DNA of 64,000 nt from positions 930,001 to 994,000 of the forward strand of contig CALSFV010000231.1 of NCBI GenBank assembly GCA_943737045.1. The letters are read 5' to 3'. Positions 21,842 through 33,654 of this stretch are shown piece after piece. The stretch is from Parapristionchus giblindavisi. Lineage: Eukaryota > Nematoda > Chromadorea > Rhabditida > Diplogasteridae. The notes under the pieces were generated by a model. That model was not told where the DNA came from and did not search any database. It saw only the letters and a list, made by a program, of their open reading frames with translations. The first letter of the stretch is position 1. Each line of letters begins with the position of its first letter. Position numbers and translations under genes: made by a program.

Positions 21842-22613
21842 GTACGGTAGTTTGATCTTTGATCTTTTGTCAAGCAGAGCGCATTTATTTATAATAATAT
21901 CTATAATAATAATTTTTTTATTACTTGTACTCATTAAGTATAACGCATTTGTAATAATAGCATTAATAATTTTAATATTTTTGTTATTATTTCTGTTCAT
22001 TCTTATTCGTTTGTCTACTAGTTGAATCTTCTTTTTCAAACTTTATTCATATCTTGAGCGGACTTATTTGAATGACGATGCGTAAGGTATAATTTGGCAT
22101 TGAAACCTCGATTAATACCCTATCCTTATCATTATCATTTATAGTACCTTTGATCTTTGATCTTGGATCTCCCAAATATTGATCGCTTGTTTCTATCATT
22201 GAAAAATGTACGTTAAAGGGAGGGTGACCTCTCCCAATGACCTCTTCATTGCACACACTATTTCTCTGTTCTCTAACAACGAGAGCGCGTTGGCCGTTGA
22301 AGAGGCCCTTGACAAAGATTCCGGTCCCTTTAACGTTCTTTGTAATTGCTTGTTGAATAAGTGTTTCAGTCATTTGAAATAAAGCATGGATGTCCGCATG
22401 ATAGTGATACTGTGGTATTGTCTAATGCGGAAGAAATAATTATCCGTCAGAGCATTATCAATTGTCCCTCGGGTAGGATTAAAACTTTTCTGAATATAAT
22501 ATATTGATTTTGTGATTTATAGTAATTTGTAGTGACATCATAGGTTTCTGAGATGTAATTGTTCTTAAATTCTAATAATTGAAATATAATAATAGTAATA
22601 AATTTTGTTTCAG

Positions 22614-22706
22614 CATCTAATCGCTGAGATGCGCTCGAAGGCGCAGACAACGGACACGGCGCCAATCGAATGGGATGGCGTTATAGCACTCGCTGGAGAG
22701 GAGAAG
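22614..22706 (+). CDS. SRP68: SRP68 exon HLIAE, tandem copy 2 (open)
   Basis: A 93-nt phase-0 exon between TTTCAG and AAG/GTACGG. It reads HLIAEMRSKAQTTDTAPIEW and then DGVIALAGEEK. SRP68 has LLAEKLEALITQTRAKQ, then a short linker, then EWRG, so the L(L/I)AE start, the basic/Q/T helix and the EW-x-G motif all align. SRP68 binds the SRP RNA and SRP72 in the cytosolic signal recognition particle. This is the only one of four copies that is open and in phase throughout. Its role in a transcript is unproven because its neighbours are duplicated. Confidence 0.72.
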
Positions 22707-23009
22707 GTACGGTGGTTTGAACTTTGATCTTTTGTCAAGTATAGCGTATTTATTTATAATAATATCAATGATAATTTTGTTTTCATACTCATTCATATTT
22801 GTTTATCCGCCAGTTGAAACTTCGTTTCAAAATATTGCCATATTTTGAGCGGACTTATTTTAATGATGAATGAGACGTATTTCGGCATTGAAACCTTTAT
22901 TAATACCCTGTCATTATTATTATCATTCTATCTTATCATATCTTTGATCTTTGATCTATGGTCAAAGAAAGGGGGATAAAATATTGATCATTGCCTATCA
23001 TTGAAATAG

Positions 23010-23231
23010 TTTCCTTCGATGGATCGTTCTTTTCTTCTCGAAACGCTTAAATACACCAAGTCAGAAACCAGAACTCAACTGGTCAATTTGTATATCGTTG
23101 ATAAACGGATTGCATTTTCTAGAGAATGGGCTTCGGCGCCGGTGAATCTGAAGGCGGCTCAGGACGTCTACGAGAGACTAAAGGGCGCCACGCCCAATTC
23201 TACCCTCGCATCGCTCTACAAGGCCAAGTAT
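23010..23231 (+). CDS. SRP68: SRP68 exon with TRTQ...REWASAP
   Basis: An open frame after AATAG, continuing through ATG at 23019 to a possible donor TAT/GTGACG. It reads ETRTQLVNLYIVDKRIAFSR, EWASAPVNLKAAQDVYERLK and GATPNSTLASLYKAKY. SRP68 has the corresponding R-LEAQAY-x-x-Y-(L)-x-G-x-x-(R/A)F-x-x-(E/R)-EW-x-x-A-x-x-x-(F/L)-x-x-(C/A)-x-x-(I/V)YE-(K/R)L, a TPR-like helical region upstream of exon HLIAE. Here it sits between the second and third tandem HLIAE copies, out of the expected order. The acceptor is weak. Confidence 0.65.
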
Positions 23232-23795
23232 GTGACGTGTATATATTCGTATTTACATATAATAACTCTTTTAAATGGTAGAAAACCGAAATCGGCAGCG
23301 CACAGTTGAAAGCCAAAACTAGAATTACCTCACTTTAAACAAATAGCCGTTTAAAATATGTAAGTAGATTACGCCACGGTGGGTTTGGGTATTGCAATAA
23401 CTAACAAGAAATTTTCGTACAATCAGATTTATGTTTCACAATCCTTGTCCAAGAAGGTCCTTTTGTCATAAGAAATTTATATTAGCCCAGCCATTTCTTG
23501 TTTCAATCTCCTTCTAAAATCAGTAAATCATTGCCCTGATCGGTTTTCGTTTAGCTTTTCGTAGAATTCAAATAATCTAATTTTTCAAAGAAACATTCAT
23601 ATAATTCAAATATTCGGAACTGTCCTGTTTTTGACACGGGCTATTTTGGTAATTCAAATATTCACTCATTTTGTAAGTGATCGGCTGCGCAGAACAGCAT
23701 AATTAGTGAAGAATGTGAGGGGGATGTTTTAAAGATTTAATTGGTCTTTAATTCTAATAATTATAATATAATTATAGTAATAAATTTTGCTGCAG

Positions 23796-23886
23796 GATCT
23801 AATCGCTGAGAAAACCGAAGACGCAGACAACGGACGCGGCGTCAATCGAATGGGATGGTGTTATAGCACCCACTGGAGAGGAGAAG
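23796..23886 (+). pseudogene. SRP68: SRP68 exon HLIAE, tandem copy 3 (frameshifted)
   Basis: Starts DLIAEKTED. Two bases fewer than copy 2 shift the frame into an NGRGVNRMGW reading. Splice sites (TGCAG, AAG/GTACGG) persist. Confidence 0.6.
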
Positions 23887-24765
23887 GTACGGTAGTTTGA
23901 TCTTTGATCTTTTTTCAAGCAGAACTTATGAAATAGCAACAATTTGTAAAAAATTACTATTGGAACCTTTCATATTTGTTTATATACCAGTTGAATCTTC
24001 GTTTCGAACTGTTTTCATATTTTGGGCTGACTGAACGATTTCCATAGAATATCTTTGATCTTTGTTCAATGATCTCCCAAATATTGATTACTTGGGTATA
24101 TCATTGAAAATGAACGTTTACGCTCTTTGTAATCGCCCGTTCAATCGGTGTTTCAATCATTTGAAATAAAGAATGGATGTCCGAATGATAGTGATCCTGT
24201 GGTGTTGTCTAATGGGGAATAAATAATTGTGCGTCAGAGCATTATCAATTGTCTCTCGGGTAGGATTGAAACTTTTCTGAATATAATCTATTGATTTTAT
24301 GATTGATAATAATTTGTAGTCGCATCATAGGATTGAAAGTATATCCCTTTATGCATCAATTTTACTTTACGCATTGTCAATACTCTCGTAGGTAAAGAAA
24401 ACGAAAGAGTGTGGTCAGAGCGGAGAGTTGATAAATTTAACTCTGGTTCATAGCTGATAGAAATCATCACTTATTTTCTTTTCTTTTTCAGGTTCATCAC
24501 GGAAGAAAGATGTCGTGCCAAGCGAAGTCTCTAAAGCTGCTTCGCCAAGATGAACAGGGGATAAATAACAGGTCCGATTTTGTCCGATTGTTTTGTGGGG
24601 GTTTTAATGAGATCACTCATCATTTCTTCCAATACACCAATCGAAAGAAGAAGACAAACTTATGGGATACGTCAGGGATAATTTACAAAAGTGTATTAAA
24701 AGTTGAAATGTCATTGGAAAAGTTTTGGCACTTCCAGGGCGTCTAGTAAACGTCGATCATTACAT

Positions 24766-25640
24766 TGTGTGACGTCACTGACGAGATCGATTGGAATTAT
24801 TGCCCCTGCTGCCATTCTCGGTCATGGGCGCGGAGTTACTCCAGAGGTATGGTACATTATTGGTTTGAACCCGCGATTGCAACATTGGTTTACGTCTATT
24901 GCGTCACGGGTTTAGTATCTATCTTCTACGAGAAATCGCGTAGTTGGAGAGCCAAAATATCTCTAAGTCTGAAACTGATCGCATATTGATCAATATCGAT
25001 TCATTTGCAACTAATCGATGATTTCTCTCAATTATTGATTACCCATGACAAACTACGAAGCCTGACAGCATTTTTTTTTTGAAAATCCGAAGTCAACTGT
25101 GAAACGTAGATATTCGGCCTATGATCCATGAATATCGATTGATTATTCTTCCATGGTGTCCTCCAACGTGCCTACGAGACAGGTGTGCACTCCTCGTGCT
25201 CCTTCTTCTCTGTCTATCAGATCTCATCTTCATCCTCATACTACCATCGACGACGTCATTTTGTATTCTCTTGTTCGGTATGATTCCGCTCCTTGTGTTT
25301 CATTAAACGCTCGATATTAGTTTCCTTAATCTTTGCTGAGAGACCGAAACGGAAATTCACCGGGCTTGTTGTGATTTTGGTTTAATGTGAAATGTACCTA
25401 GCAAGCGACGAAATAGAGTTTGAGATCGTGAGATCGTTGACCATTCTAGGAATTATTATTATTATTATTATTATTTTTTTTTTTTATTAATCATTATTAT
25501 TATTGCAGATCCCCATCCTTCTCAGTTCTTCTTCTCTAATCAATCTTCCCGCTTCTCAGTGTCCTCCTCCTTCTAATATCCGCCTCTCTTGGATTCACTA
25601 AGATCTTCGGCATTGTGGTTGCTGAGCTAGCACAGGTACA
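24766..25640 (+). pseudogene. LMBR1-like exons A-B-C, decayed copy beta
   Basis: Exon A (24766-24846) keeps VTSLTRSIGIIAPAAILG but its acceptor CATTACAG has become CATTACATT. Exon B (from about 25155) follows CCATGG instead of CCAGGG, so its acceptor is also lost, and it is shortened near CCATCGACGACG. Exon C (from about 25510) has many changes before GGATTCACTAAGATCTTCGG. In place of the 65-bp array only one partial unit (CTAGTAAACGTCGATCATTA) is present, probably the ancestral state. Confidence 0.65.
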
Positions 25641-25696
25641 CTGCGGTAGTTATTGATTAGTCCAATTATTGTTTATTTGATTATTCTGAACCATAC

Positions 25697-25824
25697 GTGG
25701 TCGCTGGAAAATAAAATCAGGTGGATCGGATGCAAAAATCGGGTTGATGGGACATAAAAATGTCATTTTTGTGCGAATTGCCAAAACCGGGTGGGTTTTG
25801 CCGCTATTGACAATGCCGCCCACG
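25697..25824. mobile_element. CGTGGGC-type MITE, TA duplication
   Basis: TA/CGTGGTCGC at the left and CCGCCCACG/TA at the right, 128 bp. The collinear place in copies alpha and gamma (about 19108 and 37778) reads CTGAACCGACTATAAC without it. Confidence 0.7.
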
Positions 25825-25958
25825 TATCTTCTGAACATATTATTTGGTGAAGTCTTATTGGTTTTCGTGCTGACATATCGTTTATATGTGGAACGGACGA
25901 AACAACAAAATAAATAAATATAAATAGTTGAATGTACCCTATATGTATCTATACTTAA

Positions 25959-26298
25959 AGGTGGTGTCCCACGAATATTTTCGTGAACAAACTGTGAAGA
26001 CAGAAAGGTAGCAAAAGTTATTCTACGTACAGTACACTATTTATTTTGTGCTGATTTAGTCTATTGATCGCTAGAAACATTAATGAACCATCAGGCCCGG
26101 TTCAGGGAAGTGCGCGCTTTTTGAAAATTGAGGAAATTCGGCAATAGGTTTCGAACTTGCGTCAAACGGGTAACGAGTCTGAACGTTTACCACTGCGCTA
26201 TGGGATAGATGAGAGGCTGTGCTAACCCTTCGCATATCACTTTGCATTCGCACAAGAGGGGTGTAGTGATTTATCTGAACATTCGCGGGCCACCATCT
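25959..26298. mobile_element. 340-bp MITE with TTAA target site and internal tRNA-like block
   Basis: Flanked by TTAA on both sides (25955-25958, 26299-26302). Ends AGGTGGTGTCCCACGAATAT and the complement of AGATGGTGGCCCGCGAATGT. TTAA targets fit piggyBac- or Kolobok-type mobilisation. At 26136-26208, minus strand, it holds TAGCGCAGTGGTAAACGTTC (A-box-like) and GCAAGTTCGAAACC (B-box-like), about 30 nt apart. Confidence 0.75.
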
Positions 26299-29200
26299 TT
26301 AATTGTTGTATATTATTGATTGATTTATTGAATGATTTCTAGGCCAAACTTCATCCGCGCGTCTCGTACCATCCACATCCACTCGCACGCTGATCACTAC
26401 AATAGGAGCCTCATCCTCCTCTGCCTCTTCATTCCATTCGTATCCTCATCTCCCCTTTCACAAGACGGCATTCGATCTGCTCAGTCTGCACTCATCAGCA
26501 ATTTCAAGTGAGTTATCGATTGATTCTTTCCAATCGATAATTTGTTGCTTATTGGTTTTCGTTTCCGAAAAACAACTGTTGGCGAAAAACTACTCTTGTT
26601 TGAGTAGGGTCTTGTGAGATTTGCAAAACATGAATGTCAATGTTCTCTATAGGTCGAATAGCTACGTTATAGATTTGCATAATGAGGTCTGGTTTTCACA
26701 AAATGCGCTTGTACTTTCACACTATTTGATTGGTGGCAGGGATTATACTAACAATAAGAACAATTCCTTTTGTCTTCACTTGGTTTTTGGTTCTATTCTG
26801 AAACATGAATGTGATTGCGCTAAGAATCAAACTGTGTCTAATTTTCGCAATAGGTCCAAAAGTACTTTGCAAACGACGAAACATGACCGCATTTTGGATT
26901 TTTTTTTGTGAAAACCCGACCGAAACAGTTGAAATAAAATTGTGAAATAATCTTAAATATTGTATTAGTATTATTATTACAAATGTTTATAAAATTGTTA
27001 TTATATTGTTCAGGTACTATACTCGAACAGTATGGGCCTCGATAAACGACTACCGTAACCGCCCAATTACACTACTCTGGTTACCGTTTCGCCCTCGTCT
27101 ATAGTCATTACTACGCTCATTTATTGTTAAATTTCCTCTCGAAATAATATTCGTTTCTCATTTTCTTTTCAATTTCGTGCCTTTTCTTGTACTTCTTACA
27201 TCATCATCATTCCGTATTCCATTGATTTTGACTCATTATATTGTGTAGAATGTGTGTGTGTCACCCAGTATGTGCAGAGAATCAATCGAAGCCCTCACAC
27301 ATTGCTCTCCATACAGTCCCGCATTTTTCTTCCAACACATATTTTGTCGGCCAATCGTTGTGTTGTCACTTAATTCATCGCATAAATAATTAATATCATT
27401 TGATGTGTGTACATTATAGTGATATATCACTAAAAATTGAGTTATTTCATTATCATTTCATGCACCCTTTACTACATCCTAGACAAAAAAAATGAAAAAC
27501 ACAGGAAAAAAACTAGCAACAAGTGACAACCATCACCTATATCTTCACCCCCCCCCCTTATCTTTCGCCAATCACTCTGGGGACTTGCCCGCCGAAACAC
27601 CCACGGGGTTGGTAGTTCGGCCTGTTAATTAGCCACTAGACCACATTGCTACAGAAGTTAGCGATCTATATATATACTCACAGCACTGTACCGATGTAAG
27701 GCTCCGCCCCTTTTCAGAACCCCAATTATAAAGCGATTCGATCTCCGCCCATTTAAGTGCGCGGGGATGGATACAGAACAACATTTACATATCCGACCAC
27801 GGGAATGAAAAAGTTTATACTAGCGAAAACGTAAAGCAGGAAAGAGATAAAGCCAATTCTCCAGGCACGAAACACGAGGAATAACAGCAACTCAGCACGA
27901 TGGGCGGTGGCCCTTGTATGAGAAGATCGATGAGCGGTGGTTCCCGTATGAGAAGATCGATGAGCGGTGGTCCTCGTATGAAGAGAGCGACGGGCGGTGG
28001 TGAGCGATGCGAGTCCTGGCATTAGCGATGGGAACTGCGACGGGCGCTACGCCCGTATGAGCGATGAGATGAGTGACGGGCGGAATTTCTCGCTTGAGCG
28101 AACGACCAGACACTGAGCGAAGACTTGACGAAAACCTAAAATCAAAAATAAATTACACAATATGAATAGAGGTTATAAAAACAACAGCAAGATTTCACAA
28201 TATCTATATTTAGCGCTTCTTCGAAGACTGCTTTCGCTTCGGGCCATTTTGAAACGGTACAAATCGGGGTCTGCTGATTTGAAAATCTTGTTCTCTGAAG
28301 TCCCAAGTGCAAAAAGAGAACCAGAAAAGATCCGTAAGTTTAATACTCTATCAACAGTACTGTAAACAACACGTCAACCCACCTGAGACACCATCGTAGT
28401 AGGTGCAGTCATCGTAGACGAATGGCCGAAATGGCGAGGAAGACTTCTCACGGAAGGGTCACCGTACCGAAAGAGGCGATGCGACCTATAGTCAAACGAT
28501 AATTTATAATCTAGAACCACAGAGAAGCAAATCCACCATAGGTTAGGTTCGGTTCACGTTTAACTAACCTCTCAGGTAGCCATTGTGGAGAGGAGTCCGG
28601 CGACCGTCGGTCTGTGGGCGACCATCACCGACCGATATCGAGAAGCTGACCGACCGATATCGAGAAGCTGAAGGCTAGAAGCCACGAATGATCGATAGCG
28701 GGAAGCTGAAGTGAAGTGAATTAGAAAAGATGAAGTGACAAAATGAATATGAAACCAAAATTAATAACGAATGTGAAGAAAAATACGATATGAATACAAA
28801 AAGGGGATAAAGGGTAGGTGAACAGAGGGGCGATAGAAAAGAGTTCAAAAAAAGAATAGAATTGTAATACGTGATGAGCGCGAGAGGATGACCAAAGACT
28901 GACGAATGGAGGTAGAATAAAAAAAGCACCGTGACGAAAAGCGGACATAATATAGGCAATGAAGCGGAAAAAAAGGTAAAAGAACAATTGTTGAGAAGAC
29001 AATTAGGAATATCTAACACAAGGTGGAATAAAAAATGTGAACGACAACTAAGAAACGGCAATAAAATAACAAAGGCACAGCAAACAAGAAGACAAGATTC
29101 TTCGAAATGAAAAGTTTCCACTAACAATTACAATAGATGTGCAGGCATAAAACATTACAGAATTTTATAGGAATTAGCTCTTGCAACTTGTCCGACAGTA

Positions 29201-29991
29201 CGGTGGATTTCAAATTTTGGCAATTTGCCAGGATTGAGTGACTTCACTTTGTTAATTTTTTCGAAACCCATTTTTGCGTCGTAATTTGCTGTTTTCCTTT
29301 GTTTCGTTATCACTTGTTGTTGTTGTTGCCTTCCTGACATAATTTTACTGCTCTGCGAGTAGTATTTTGACAAGGTTGCTCGCTAAATAATGAGTGCGAT
29401 CGCGATTCCAGTAGTTTTTCTTGACTGACCAATCGATAGTCATATTTCGCCTCCAATATAGCCCATCTATTTGCCACTTCTCTGCCAATATGCACTGAAT
29501 TTACTTGTGCTCGATCATGTTGTGTAATTATTGATTTTCATAAGCTGCCCTTGCATCCTGCCCACTCGGTTTCTCGCTAAGAGCGTGTGATCGAACGAAA
29601 CTCCACTATGATTCGATTCGACGAGGTTAGTTTTTGTGTTGAACGCAATATGCTGGATGTCTTACGATTGTAAATTGCTCACCGATTCTTTATCAGAAAG
29701 AAATGAGCATTCTCTTTGCTTTATCTAATGCGTATTGTTCGTCTCAATTCTACATCTAGAAATTGTGTTCAATAGTATATTACATCTATTGCTAGTCTGT
29801 TGGAAACTATGAGCCAATCATGTTTGGTAGGACTTTCGGGATGTAAGGGAATTATTGATTGGTTTCACGAAAAAACTAAAGGTACAACCCGTTATTCAAG
29901 GCACACAAAGTCCTGCGGGTGATCACTGCTACGCCAGTGGTGCTAGTGATAATTTCACAGATACAGACTTAATGATTTGATGCTTCTTCAG

Positions 29992-30265
29992 ATATGTCGT
30001 ACTCTCGTTGTATGATGGAGTTTCTCAGTCTCGACTGGATCGATGACTATGGCTCGATTGTGACGGACAACGCACCTGAGGATTATCAATCACCTCTCCG
30101 GTATATTCTTTCATAATCTATTCGTTTTTAGAGTGAGAGTAATTTATAGTCACAATGATTTTTGTTTATCTCTACGTATTTTCAACTAAACTTGATCAAT
30201 ATTTTTTCAGTCCTCTTTTCTCGTCATCCATGTATGAGTATTGGAGGTCCGACACACCATCGTGA
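29992..30265 (+). CDS. Unassigned gene X, last two exons (copy II, phases agree)
   Basis: Exon 29992-30100 (TTCAG to CCG/GTATAT, phase 2 out) and exon 30211-30265 (TTTTTTCAG, 1 nt in) splice to MSYSRCMMEFLSLDWIDDYG, SIVTDNAPEDYQSPLR and PLFSSSMYEYWRSDTPS, then TGATAA. The acidic, Ser/Tyr-rich tail looks like a cytoplasmic C-terminus. It is conserved in pattern with 5995-6252. I do not recognise the family. Its place after the LMBR1-like exons makes an LMBR1 tail possible. Confidence 0.45.
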
Positions 30266-30473
30266 TAAGGAACTCTAGGAGTGTGCTCAGCCCAAGGTTT
30301 ATTTATTCATTGTTATTACGCTCTTCATTATTGATCTCTAATTCGGTTTTGTGTTGTCTGCCTTTTGACTCTCTGTGTAAAAACAATCCTTTGTTCACGC
30401 TTACATATTTGATTGATACATTCTTACCAGCTATTATTATAAATGTTATCAATATTCAGAACCTTTTTTTCAG

Positions 30474-30593
30474 GCTTCATCATTACCGTATACCCTGTGC
30501 TAAGCGGGTTCTACTCGAGAAACAGGTCGCGGGTACCCATGACGGCGCGGAGCTCAGATGTCCCGAAACGAAAGGTGGCAGAGGGAACAGGAG
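30474..30593 (+). pseudogene. SRP68-like candidate exon e, copy II (frameshifted)
   Basis: Keeps HHYRIPCAKR and LLEKQVAGTHDG but has indels after THD that move it out of the frame needed by exon f. Splice sites TTTCAG and GGAG/GTAATC remain. Confidence 0.4.
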
Positions 30594-30901
30594 GTAATCG
30601 TTGATCTTTCAACTATTCGTTCTATCCCTGACCTTTATTAATGCTACGAAAGATTGGGAGATGTACATGTACATCTGAAGCCGTATGCGTGAACGTTTGC
30701 AAACCGTTTCAATTCAAACGTGACATCACAAGCGTAGTTGAAAGATTTTTGGCAAACGCCTTCGCCTACTCTTTTAACGCCTAATTGTCGGCAACGGTTA
30801 GATGGCATTCATGCATAGGTCTTTTCCAATGTAACTATTTTCTTGATGTGGTAGTAGTGGAAGATTTACCTATTCAAAATGTAATCGACAACTTAGTCAT
30901 A

Positions 30902-31099
30902 CGTGGGCAACCATTCGAGAAATTTTCTTCAGATATCCGTAAACTTGTAAGGTGCTGTAATAAGCAAAAAGACTTAAGAATGATTGAAAAGTTTAAGGCT
31001 TTCCCACATTCACAACTTGCTATTTAAAATTTGCAGCCAGCCTTACTGTGCGTGTATGTGAATCACATAATATCGTAATTTTTGTGTGTATTGCCTATG
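30902..31099. mobile_element. CGTGGGC-type MITE, TA duplication (diverged)
   Basis: TA/CGTGGGCAACCATTCGAG to ATTGCCTATG/TA. Collinear with 6844-7012. Confidence 0.5.
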
Positions 31100-31239
31100 T
31101 ATGATTTATATGGCACATTTGAGATTCTTTCGATGTCAGAATGTAATAGATAAATCTATAATCTTTCGTCTCGATTTTTCAGTTAATCAGTATTTTAAAT
31201 AATTTAATGAGTAAATCAATAAATCGATTGTCCATTCAG

Positions 31240-31327
31240 GTATCGATTCACAAGAGGCTACTCGTCTGAAATCTCGACTTTGTTTGCGTGTCTCCGAGGG
31301 ATATCTCGTCATCATTGAACATAACAA
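31240..31327 (+). CDS. SRP68-like exon f, copy II (open)
   Basis: Acceptor ATTCAG, donor AACAA/GTAAG, 88 nt, phase 1 in and 2 out. It reads IDSQEATRLKSRLCLRVSEG and then YLVIIEHNK, and joins exon g in frame to give EHNK-LKNKYKTQDLL. In SRP68 the segment before PQDLIRLYD is a YL-x-YI-x-L...KRN helix, which this resembles loosely. The assignment is by phase and adjacency. Confidence 0.5.
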
Positions 31328-31652
31328 GTAAGGAGCTTTCAAAATAATATTGTCATGTGCAAATTTAATACTTAATTAACTTCACATAATGCTGTAGTTG
31401 GCAGATGAATATTTCCTGTAATAATAAGAGTGGAGATGGGTAGCAAATACTAAACATTTGCTATAAGATATTTCTGTATTCTGTGAAGCATGAATTAAAG
31501 TGGTAGAATATCTCAATGAGAATATTTTGAAAATAATTAATATAATTAGTAGAATATTTAATGAAGTGAGAACATTACCAGTTGGTTATTGTGATATACT
31601 CAGTAAATATTTATTGTAATTAATTAATTAATTAATTAATTAAACAGTGCAG

Positions 31653-31722
31653 ATTGAAGAACAAGTACAAGACGCAAGATCTACTTCGTCTCTATGATTC
31701 AGTCATCGAAATCCTCAAGGAG
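31653..31722 (+). CDS. SRP68: SRP68 exon g, copy II (open, diagnostic)
   Basis: A 70-nt exon between GTGCAG and GAG/GTTTGG, phase 2 in and 0 out. It reads LKNKYKTQDLLRLYDSVIEI and then LKE. SRP68 has RPQDLIRLYD followed by an (I/V)(I/L)-x-x-L helix, so the QDL(L/I)RLYD core is a strong match. It continues in phase 0 into exon h. That exon carries a stop in this copy, so the tract as a whole is non-functional. Confidence 0.72.
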
Positions 31723-32015
31723 GTTTGGTGTTACAGACTATTTTCATTTGCTCAATGCCCCCTGTAAAATTAGGGCTTTTCGAAAATTTGTGGAATACCC
31801 CATGTAAAAATGATGTTTAGATGTAATTTTTGAAAAAAAAGTGAAGGCCCACTGTAAAATTAACCATTTTTCGTTCGGATGCCCCCTCTAAAATGGAGCT
31901 CCAGGTACCCCGCCCATGTATGATGTCAATCATGAAATGCGTTTTATTTGCGTTAACTCTCGTGGTGAAAGTTGCATATTATTGATTGATTGATCCATTT
32001 ATCGATTGATTTCAG

Positions 32016-32095
32016 ATCCTGAATCCAGACGAAGCTGACAACAAGAACCAGCAGACGGCGTAAGATGCACGTATCGAGTACTACCGTACCTTCCG
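32016..32095 (+). pseudogene. SRP68: SRP68 exon h, copy II (nonsense)
   Basis: Reads ILNPDEADNKNQQTA and then TAA, where copy I (9920-9999) continues TAYDARIEYYRTFR. Splice sites TTTCAG and CCG/GTGAG are intact. The changes D-K-N-Q versus Y-K-Y-L also suggest relaxed constraint. Confidence 0.65.
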
Positions 32096-32326
32096 GTGAG
32101 CATACTGTAGTTTTGTATGGTATTCAAGATGTGATGGTTTTTTGGGTCTTTATGAAATGCATTAAACGGCCTGTGCCCAACTGTGATAATGATTATCGTC
32201 TAATAACTGATCATTGTTATTAAAAGTGTTATTAAGAACATTTGAGAGTGAAATTGTCCTAGGGTATTTGAAACAATTGGAAAAGAAGTAAAGCAATGGA
32301 GTCGGACTAGCGTGGTACGGAAACAT

Positions 32327-32450
32327 AGGTTGAATAGCTAGATTACACATTTTCAAAATGATGTCAGGTTTTTCGATTTTTTGGGAATTTTCTGCTTAAA
32401 ATGCGGTCAGGCTTCGTAGTTTGTAACGTACTTTTCGACCTATGACAACC
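32327..32450. mobile_element. ATAGGTCGAA MITE (dispersed, about 120 bp)
   Basis: Ends ATAGGTTGAATAGCTA and the complement of ATAGGTCGAAAAGTACGTTA. Inside is CTACGAAGCCTGACCGCATT in inverse. Partial or diverged relatives carrying ACAAACTACGAAGCC(T/C)GAC occur near 2655, 18115, 25046, 26866, 36825, 39797 and 41725, often in introns of the duplicated exons. Confidence 0.5.
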
Positions 32451-33470
32451 CCCCCCCCCCTTGTTGATTAAGAGTACCATGCGGATGAAAAAGTAACTAT
32501 AGATGAGAACAAAGTGGAAAAGATCGAAGAGAGGTTTTTTAAAGTTTAATTTATTCGTTTATGCTTTAAACTTTATAGTGATTCAAAGATGGGTTCGGAT
32601 TAGAATAGTGGCCAGTGGGTTTAGTGTTTCGATGATGTATCGAAAAGGGATTCACATTTATGAATTGTGCTTATTCCGCATTATGCGCTAATAATCGATA
32701 GTAATGATCAGAATATTGTTACATGTGATTTATATGTTTCCAATAATTAATAGTAATAATGGTATTAAAATTTTTGTTCATGATTAATGTTAATACTTTC
32801 AAGGCCGTAATGGGTACGATGGATGAATGGAGAGAGATGAAGTTGTCCGGTTCTGAAGGTGATTCAACAACGGCTACTACACAAAGAGCTACAGTACTCC
32901 CACCCCCCTTATGTGTACAATATATTGGAGCTTCCAAAAGCCCAAATATTGGGTAATTTCACAAAATTATAAAATTGATTTCCCTCATTATTGCTTACTT
33001 TGTGTGTTATCGTTGCTTTTCATTTCATTGTTTCGTGAAATGTTTGTCACTAGATTAGAATGAAGTATTGATTAGACGCAGTATTATGAAATATAATCAG
33101 ATCAGGGAGAGGAATCTCATTCACACTCGAATAGAGTTAAGGTTAAGAAGAATCAGTGATGAACCTAGATCAATCAATAATGATGGGCCTACAGTAATCA
33201 AATCATTAAATCTGTCTCACATACAGTTTACTTCGTCCTATATCACTAGTAATCATTCCCTAGGTTGAAGAAGGCATAATGAGCTCGCAGAGAAGAATGA
33301 GAAGAATAACGAGGAGGTGTAGATGAGATTTCGAAGTTGATGAAGTGAGAAAGATCAAAAGACCAGAGATCCATATAACACACTATCTGAGAGAATTCAA
33401 CAACCGATTTTTTTCTTGGTATTGACGAAAAATGAATTTTCCGGTTTTATGTATGATAATTACAGGCTCC

Positions 33471-33590
33471 CACAGTGTTCTGGTTCAAGCCATTTTGTTT
33501 CCATAGCCAGACAAGCGAAAGACGATTGCATTTGAGAGATTTTCTATGTTGAGCGGTCGTTTTCGCTTTCAAAGTCTATAGAACATTGTG
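33471..33590. mobile_element. 120-bp MITE (CACAG family), copy 3, TSD CTCC
   Basis: CACAGTGTTCTGG to GAACATTGTG, flanked by CTCC at 33467-33470 and 33591-33594. More diverged than copies 1 and 2 but exactly the same length. Confidence 0.88.
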
Positions 33591-33654
33591 CTCCATGAGT
33601 GAAGTACATTGGTACTTGGAAATATCTTCCAATTGAAAATTCGCCTCAGGGGGT

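Larger units (their letters stand above)
21700..24490 (+). repeat. Tandem triplication of SRP68 exon plus intron module
   Basis: Three head-to-tail modules, each with TCTAATAATT-rich intron end, the HLIAE exon, GTACGGT donor, TTTGATCTTTT, GTTTATC, TTTTGAGCGGACTTATTT, CTCCCAAATATTGAT and TTGAAATAAAG blocks. Module spacing is about 860 bp, then about 1180 bp. The second gap also carries the TRTQ exon. The same intron module appears at about 15265-15800 and 35470-36000, and inverted at about 63100-63550. Confidence 0.85.
26870..33270 (+). repeat. Segmental duplication copy II (partner 2660-11320)
   Basis: Collinear with copy I; landmarks are listed there. Copy II lacks foldback 1, the copy-1 CACAG MITE and the 30-bp array in its regular form. 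It has its own insert at about 31757-31922 (CCCCCTGTAAAATTAGG to CCCGCCCATGTATG). Another copy of only the first block is at about 39770-40260. Confidence 0.85.
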
